64,000 nt of DNA from contig NZ_JAIOUO010000006.1 in assembly GCF_019931195.1 (NCBI RefSeq), forward strand, positions 310,001 to 374,000. The letters are read 5' to 3'. Below are positions 60,217-64,000 of the stretch, one piece after another. The stretch comes from Marinobacter sp. F4216 (GTDB lineage Bacteria; Pseudomonadota; Gammaproteobacteria; Pseudomonadales; Oleiphilaceae). The notes beneath the pieces are model-generated. The model made no database searches, was not told the origin of the DNA, and worked only from the letters and a program-made list of their open reading frames with translations. The position numbers and the translations under genes were made by a program. Position 1 is the first letter of the stretch. Each line of letters begins with the position of its first letter.

Positions 60217-61589
60217 CTTACAAACGACTCTCCGCAATGGATTCCGCCTTTGTTCAGCTGGAAAGCCCCTCTGCCCCCATGCATGTAGCTGGCCTCATGG
60301 TGTTCGAGCGTCCGGCGAAAGCGGGCGAGCAGTTTGTCCGAAAACTGGTCGATGATTGGCGCAGTGAGACCCGTATCTGCGCCCCGTGGAACCAGAAGCT
60401 GCGCTCGCCGTCACGGTGGCAATTGGCGCCGGTCATGGAGGAAACCTTTGATCCTGACCTTGAATACCATGTGCGTCATCTGTCGCTGCCGAAACCCGGT
60501 GGTGAAAGAGAGCTCGGACAAATGGTCGCCCGCCTCCACAGCCAGCCCATGGACATGCGCAAGCCGCTCTGGGAGTGTTATTTCATCGATGGCCTTGAAG
60601 GCAGGCGTTTTGCCATTTACGTCAAGTTTCATCATGCGCTGGTTGATGGCATCAGCGCGTCCAACCTGCTGATGCGGGGGTTGTCGGAAAGCGCTACGGA
60701 CCATCGTATGCCTCCCTTCTGGGTTCACCCGGCGCCGGAAAAGCCCTTTCAGATGAGCGCAGCCCGGGGGCTTCCTTCTACCCAGGCACTGTTGGGGACC
60801 GCCGGTAAGCTGGTCCGTCTGTTCAGTAGTGACGAACGACTGACGACGCTTCGTTCTGCACCAAAGACGGCCATCAACGGCGCCATCAGCGCCCAGCGGC
60901 GATTCGCGACCCAGGCCTTCGAGCTTGACCGGCTAAAGACTGTCGCCAGCCGCGCAGGGGTTACTCTGAACGATGTCATGGTTACCCTGGTTGGGGGGAG
61001 CCTGCGCCATTACCTCAAAGAAAAAACGGCGCTGCCAGAAACAAGCCTGACCGCCGCGATTCCCATGTCCCTGCGTTCGGAAGGCGACCAGAGTATTGGT
61101 AACTCGGTGGGCATGATTTACAGCATGATCGGCACCAACATTGCCGATCCGGTGTTGCGGCTGAAAAAGGTCAGTGAGTCCACCAGCATTGCCAAGGAGC
61201 AAATCCTTGACCTTGAACCACAAATGAGGACGCCATACTCGATCCTGAGCATGTTGCCGTCGATTGCCTCTATGATGACCGGTGCGGCCAAACACGTTGC
61301 GCCGATGTTCAATACGGTCGTCTCCAATGTGCCGGGAGGCAAGAAAGAAAAGTATCTTCGGGGTGCGCGTCTGCTACATCTCTATCCTGCCAACATTGTT
61401 TTCCCGGGATTGGCAGTAAGCTTTACCTGTTACAGTCATGCCGGTTTCCTGAATGTCGGGATTATTGCTTGCAGAGATACGCTGCCGCAGATGCAGCGCC
61501 TGGCAACCGGGCTGGAGGATGCCTTGAGCGAACTGGAACGCGAGCTGGGGATCAGCCCTGCGTTGCAGTCCGTAGACGAGGTCGGGTGA
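60213..61589 (+). CDS. Wax ester synthase / diacylglycerol acyltransferase (WS/DGAT)
   Basis: A 458-residue acyltransferase. The catalytic motif HHALVDG spans residues 140-146; PLW (118-120) and a second conserved block NDVMVTLVGGSLRHYL are in place. It starts MTYKRLSAMDSAFVQLESPS, typical of the family. It joins fatty acyl-CoA to a fatty alcohol (wax ester) or diacylglycerol (triacylglycerol) at the inner membrane face. Coupled to the esterase gene by ATGA, and followed by a strong terminator. Marinobacter carries several such enzymes; this may be one of the lesser-used copies. Confidence 0.93.
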   Translation: MTYKRLSAMDSAFVQLESPSAPMHVAGLMVFERPAKAGEQFVRKLVDDWRSETRICAPWNQKLRSPSRWQLAPVMEETFDPDLEYHVRHLSLPKPGGERELGQMVARLHSQPMDMRKPLWECYFIDGLEGRRFAIYVKFHHALVDGISASNLLMRGLSESATDHRMPPFWVHPAPEKPFQMSAARGLPSTQALLGTAGKLVRLFSSDERLTTLRSAPKTAINGAISAQRRFATQAFELDRLKTVASRAGVTLNDVMVTLVGGSLRHYLKEKTALPETSLTAAIPMSLRSEGDQSIGNSVGMIYSMIGTNIADPVLRLKKVSESTSIAKEQILDLEPQMRTPYSILSMLPSIASMMTGAAKHVAPMFNTVVSNVPGGKKEKYLRGARLLHLYPANIVFPGLAVSFTCYSHAGFLNVGIIACRDTLPQMQRLATGLEDALSELERELGISPALQSVDEVG

Positions 61590-61662
61590 GTTGCCTGCAG
61601 ATTTTTGTGAGCACGTTACTTGGTTCAGCCTTTATTGAGGGTGTTGAACGGTTGTACTCCAC

Positions 61663-61695
61663 AAAAGAGCCCGCTAGTTAGCGGGCTCTTTTTTT
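61663..61695 (+). terminator. Terminator after the wax ester synthase gene
   Basis: AAGAGCCCGC and GCGGGCTCTT pair perfectly around TAGTTA and are followed by a run of Ts. It closes the esterase-WS/DGAT operon. The hairpin is preceded by A residues, so it could also work on the minus strand. Confidence 0.88.
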
Positions 61696-61843
61696 CCTGA
61701 AATATGGCCTGCCCGAGAGAGTTCGAGTCTCTGACCCCCTGCCTCAGGAGGTGGTAGGGGTAAACTTGACGAAATTTTAACCAGACCTAATCTGTTTATG
61801 AGATGTATTTCATAAACAAAAGAACAATACGGATGGTTCAACA

Positions 61844-63133
61844 ATGATGAAAAAGTCCTCCTACATACGTTATGTGAGTGCCGTTGCGGCCTCGTCGGTA
61901 TTGCTGGGGTTGCCGATGAGCTTGCAGGCCCAACCGGCCCAAATCAATCAAACTGTTTTCATGGATGGCCTCGACAAGCCTTGGGATATAGCCTTCCTGT
62001 CCGATGGAACCATGTTTGTTACTGAAAAGTGTAAAGGCCTCTCGGTCCGACTACCGGATGGTACGGTCAATAATCTGCTTGGCATGGGCGGCACCGAAGG
62101 CTATTCCATGACCGCCGACGATCTGTTCTGTCATGGACAAGCGGGCATGAATGGTGTGGCTCTGGATCCGGATTTCGACAGCAACCGGACTGTTTTCGTT
62201 TATTCCGCCTCCCGCATGGGTGACGACCCTGCGACGAACCGCGTGTTACGACTGACCGTCAGCGATGATTTTTCCAGTGTCTCGGACCGCACAGACATTG
62301 TGGAGAACATTCCCTATAAACAGGCTCCTACAGATCACCCCTTCGGTGACGCTGGGGCTCATAATGGAGGCCGCATCCGCTTTAATCCGGGTGATGGTTT
62401 TCTCTACGTGACCACCGGTGACAATCACAACAGCAGCCTGCCGCAATTCGGAGACAATCTGGGCTCCAAGGTCTTGCGTATCGACCGTGACGGCAAGGCA
62501 GCCCCGATGAACGCTGACGCGTTACCGGATGGATTCGATGCCCGCACCTACACTTACGGCCACCGCAACGTTCAGGGCATCGCCTTTCATCCGAAAAGTC
62601 ATCAGCCGATTATTACTGAACATGGCCCATGGCATACCGATGAAGTAAATGCCCTGGTGCCCGGTGGTAACAGTGGATGGGACCCCCGGCCTAATATGGC
62701 AGGACGTGGCGATTGTCCGGACAACTACTGCGGCTATGAGCCAAACCAGAATGACGGCATGGACCCTAACGAAAGAAGGAAATACATGCCGATGACCGAT
62801 TACGAAACCTACCCGGATGCCATGAAGCCACTGTGGACCAATAACAATTATTCTCAGGGCATCAGCAGTGCGGCGTTCCTGGAGGGTGAGCAGTGGGGTG
62901 ACTGGAACGGTCGTCTGGTGGTCAGTTTCCTGGGCATTGGTTTCGGTGACACGCCTGTAGGCCAGCGTATTAATGTCATCAACCTGGTGCCCGAGGGGCC
63001 AGAAATTGTGGATAACACAGAGATGCCTCTGTCAGCCGGTCCGGCCCGTTTCCGTGGCTTGGTGATGGGACCGGATGGTTCTCTCTATGTCGCAACGGAT
63101 GAAGGTCAGATTCATCGGTTTACCGCCGAGTAA
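61844..63133 (+). CDS. PQQ-dependent aldose sugar dehydrogenase-like protein
   Basis: A 429-residue exported protein; a signal peptide ends near LQAQ. The six-bladed beta-propeller signature is visible: GLDKPWDIAFLSDGTMFVTEK, the NGGRIRFNPGDGFLYVTTGD turn, and YGHRNVQGIAFHP, which carry the PQQ- and calcium-binding residues. The Asd/YliI type oxidises aldose sugars, passing electrons from PQQ to a cytochrome. The first ATG at 61844 is doubled by another at 61847. A small cytochrome c is encoded downstream and may be its electron acceptor. Confidence 0.88.
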   Translation: MMKKSSYIRYVSAVAASSVLLGLPMSLQAQPAQINQTVFMDGLDKPWDIAFLSDGTMFVTEKCKGLSVRLPDGTVNNLLGMGGTEGYSMTADDLFCHGQAGMNGVALDPDFDSNRTVFVYSASRMGDDPATNRVLRLTVSDDFSSVSDRTDIVENIPYKQAPTDHPFGDAGAHNGGRIRFNPGDGFLYVTTGDNHNSSLPQFGDNLGSKVLRIDRDGKAAPMNADALPDGFDARTYTYGHRNVQGIAFHPKSHQPIITEHGPWHTDEVNALVPGGNSGWDPRPNMAGRGDCPDNYCGYEPNQNDGMDPNERRKYMPMTDYETYPDAMKPLWTNNNYSQGISSAAFLEGEQWGDWNGRLVVSFLGIGFGDTPVGQRINVINLVPEGPEIVDNTEMPLSAGPARFRGLVMGPDGSLYVATDEGQIHRFTAE

Positions 63134-63142
63134 AAACGGCCG

Positions 63143-63168
63143 ACCGCACTGCCACAGGGCAGTGCGGT
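63143..63168 (+). terminator. Hairpin between the PQQ dehydrogenase and cytochrome c genes
   Basis: ACCGCACTGCC (63143-63153) and GGCAGTGCGGT (63158-63168) form a perfect 11 bp stem with a 4-base loop and a TTT tail. As both flanking genes run rightwards, it may be a terminator, or an attenuator or stabiliser that sets cytochrome levels. Confidence 0.65.
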
Positions 63169-63194
63169 TTCCACCAGACAATTGAGGACAACCT

Positions 63195-63506
63195 GTGCTG
63201 CGTATTCTGATGTGTGCGATAACCATCGCTCTGACCTCCACTGCCCTGCAGGCGGCGGATCTGGAGGCGGGTAAAAAGCTGTTTGCGAATAATTGTGCCC
63301 AGTGCCACGGTCCCAAAGCCCAAGGCATGGCGAGCTTTCCATCCCTTGCAGGACGTGATGCGAGTTACATTCAATCTCGTCTAGAAACCTATCGCGCTGG
63401 CGAGAGGGTGGGAGCAAACTCCGGGCTGATGATTCCGAATGCGCGAAATTTGAGTGATGAAGATATAGCCAACCTTTCAGGCTTCATCTCCCAGATTGGT
63501 AAGTAG
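63195..63506 (+). CDS. Small soluble cytochrome c
   Basis: A 103-residue periplasmic protein with a signal peptide ending at LQAA. A single haem motif CAQCH sits at residues 34-38, and Met in GLMIPNARNLSDED is the likely axial ligand. GTG 63195 is the start, with GAGGA 6 bases upstream. It is in line with the PQQ dehydrogenase gene and is a good candidate for its electron acceptor. Confidence 0.87.
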   Translation: MLRILMCAITIALTSTALQAADLEAGKKLFANNCAQCHGPKAQGMASFPSLAGRDASYIQSRLETYRAGERVGANSGLMIPNARNLSDEDIANLSGFISQIGK

Positions 63507-63530
63507 GCAAGCCTCCCGACGAGCGCGTAA

Positions 63531-64000
63531 TCAGCGTTGCAGGCACTGTCGGTAAAATACGGCCAGTCGAGTCAGCATATCCGCCTGATTCGACGCCTTT
63601 CGAAAGCCGTGCCCCTCATCGGGATACACCTGTACGAACGACTCCCAGCCGTTTGCACGTATCGCCGTTGCTATAAGTTGAGTCTGTTCGGGAACCACAA
63701 TGGTATCCTGTCCACCCTGGAAAAAAGCCGTGGGTTGCTGGATGCGGTCAGCCTGCATCAGGGGCGAACGCTCCCTCCATCGATCCGGCACTTCCTCGAA
63801 GGAACCGAGGAGCCAGTCCAGATAGCCCGATTCAAATCGATGGGTCAGTTCCCGCAAGCGTTTGGGGTCACTGACTCCGAACTGACTCACGCCGGCGGTG
63901 AAATAAGCTGATGAGATCAGTGCCATCAGTGCCGTGTAGCCGCCCGAACTGCGCCCTTGAATAAAGGCGGCCTGAGCGCTGGCCTTACCCTCACTGACAA
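63531..64000 (-). CDS. S9-family prolyl oligopeptidase-like protein, 3' part cut by the window edge
   Basis: The reading frame runs off the right edge; only about 155 C-terminal residues are present. The nucleophile motif GRSSGGYTAL is visible near the edge, FQGGQDTIVVPEQ has the catalytic Asp, and YPDEGHGFRK the His, so the catalytic triad of a prolyl oligopeptidase/acylaminoacyl peptidase-like hydrolase is complete. It converges on the cytochrome gene. The N-terminal propeller is not visible, so subtype cannot be judged. Confidence 0.8.
   Translation of the reverse strand, partial: VSEGKASAQAAFIQGRSSGGYTALMALISSAYFTAGVSQFGVSDPKRLRELTHRFESGYLDWLLGSFEEVPDRWRERSPLMQADRIQQPTAFFQGGQDTIVVPEQTQLIATAIRANGWESFVQVYPDEGHGFRKASNQADMLTRLAVFYRQCLQR

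Noticed and set aside
61709-61735. tRNA-like T-arm containing GTTCGAGTC
   Set aside because: No acceptor stem, D-arm or anticodon arm can be drawn around it; chance resemblance.
61734-61761. Imperfect inverted repeat upstream of the PQQ dehydrogenase gene (ACCCC with GGGGT, CCTC with GAGG)
   Set aside because: The outer stem is only 5 bp and the inner one needs a 2-base loop; too weak to call as an operator or attenuator.

Overview
The window is a GC-rich chromosomal segment from a marine or halophilic gammaproteobacterium. The best guess is Marinobacter or a close relative. This is inferred from the combination of an ectoine TRAP transporter closely resembling Halomonas TeaABCD, a wax ester synthase, a Shewanella-type FdhABC formate dehydrogenase and an SO2930-type cytochrome cassette. 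I saw no rRNA, tRNA, CRISPR array, insertion sequence or phage module. Both edges cut genes: a YchJ-like gene on the left and an S9 peptidase on the right.

Layout. 0-3 kb: YchJ, a DUF2235 hydrolase, a DCC thiol oxidoreductase and an orphan TakP-like TRAP binding protein. 3.2-7.1 kb: potABCD, closed by a bidirectional terminator. 7.1-10.7 kb (minus): teaABC plus teaD, with a perfect hairpin after teaA and a LacI-type palindrome upstream. 10.8-15.8 kb: a small alpha/beta hydrolase, an Nmad3-like protein, a stand-alone OvoA-C-type methyltransferase, eutBC and a small membrane protein. 16.1-18.4 kb: katG. 18.4-25 kb (minus): an AraC regulator, a beta-helix lipoprotein, a diheme cytochrome and an octaheme-TPR protein. 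25.2-29.4 kb (minus): an RND efflux pair.

29.5-46.6 kb is a formate dehydrogenase super-locus. One minus-strand run encodes DUF3305, DUF3306, a TorD-like chaperone, FdhX, FdhA, FdhB, FdhC, a 41-residue membrane peptide and a TusA-like sulfur carrier. A divergent plus-strand run encodes a polyferredoxin-like protein, an Mrp/NBP35 ATPase, a biotin/lipoate-ligase-like protein without the usual lysine, and a DUF6505-type protein. Converging on it is tupBCA-fdhD-mobA-mobB-moeA. Together these cover tungstate uptake, bis-MGD synthesis, sulfuration, Fe-S handling, Tat export and the membrane-bound periplasmic enzyme. Several members have no known function. This is the strongest candidate in the window for an incompletely described system.

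46.9-49.7 kb (minus): a thioesterase, an iron-type alcohol dehydrogenase and an AraC regulator. 50.0-50.4 kb: a mosaic pseudogene joining the start of a DUF1302-like gene to the end of a second copy of the octaheme-TPR gene. 50.4-56.7 kb (minus): a MoxR/Bat operon. 56.7-59.1 kb: an arylsulfatase and a divergent Crp-family regulator. 59.2-61.6 kb: an HSL-type esterase translationally coupled to a wax ester synthase. 61.8-63.5 kb: a PQQ sugar dehydrogenase-like protein and a small cytochrome c.

All assignments come from reading the sequence and from recalled family knowledge. No database search was run.
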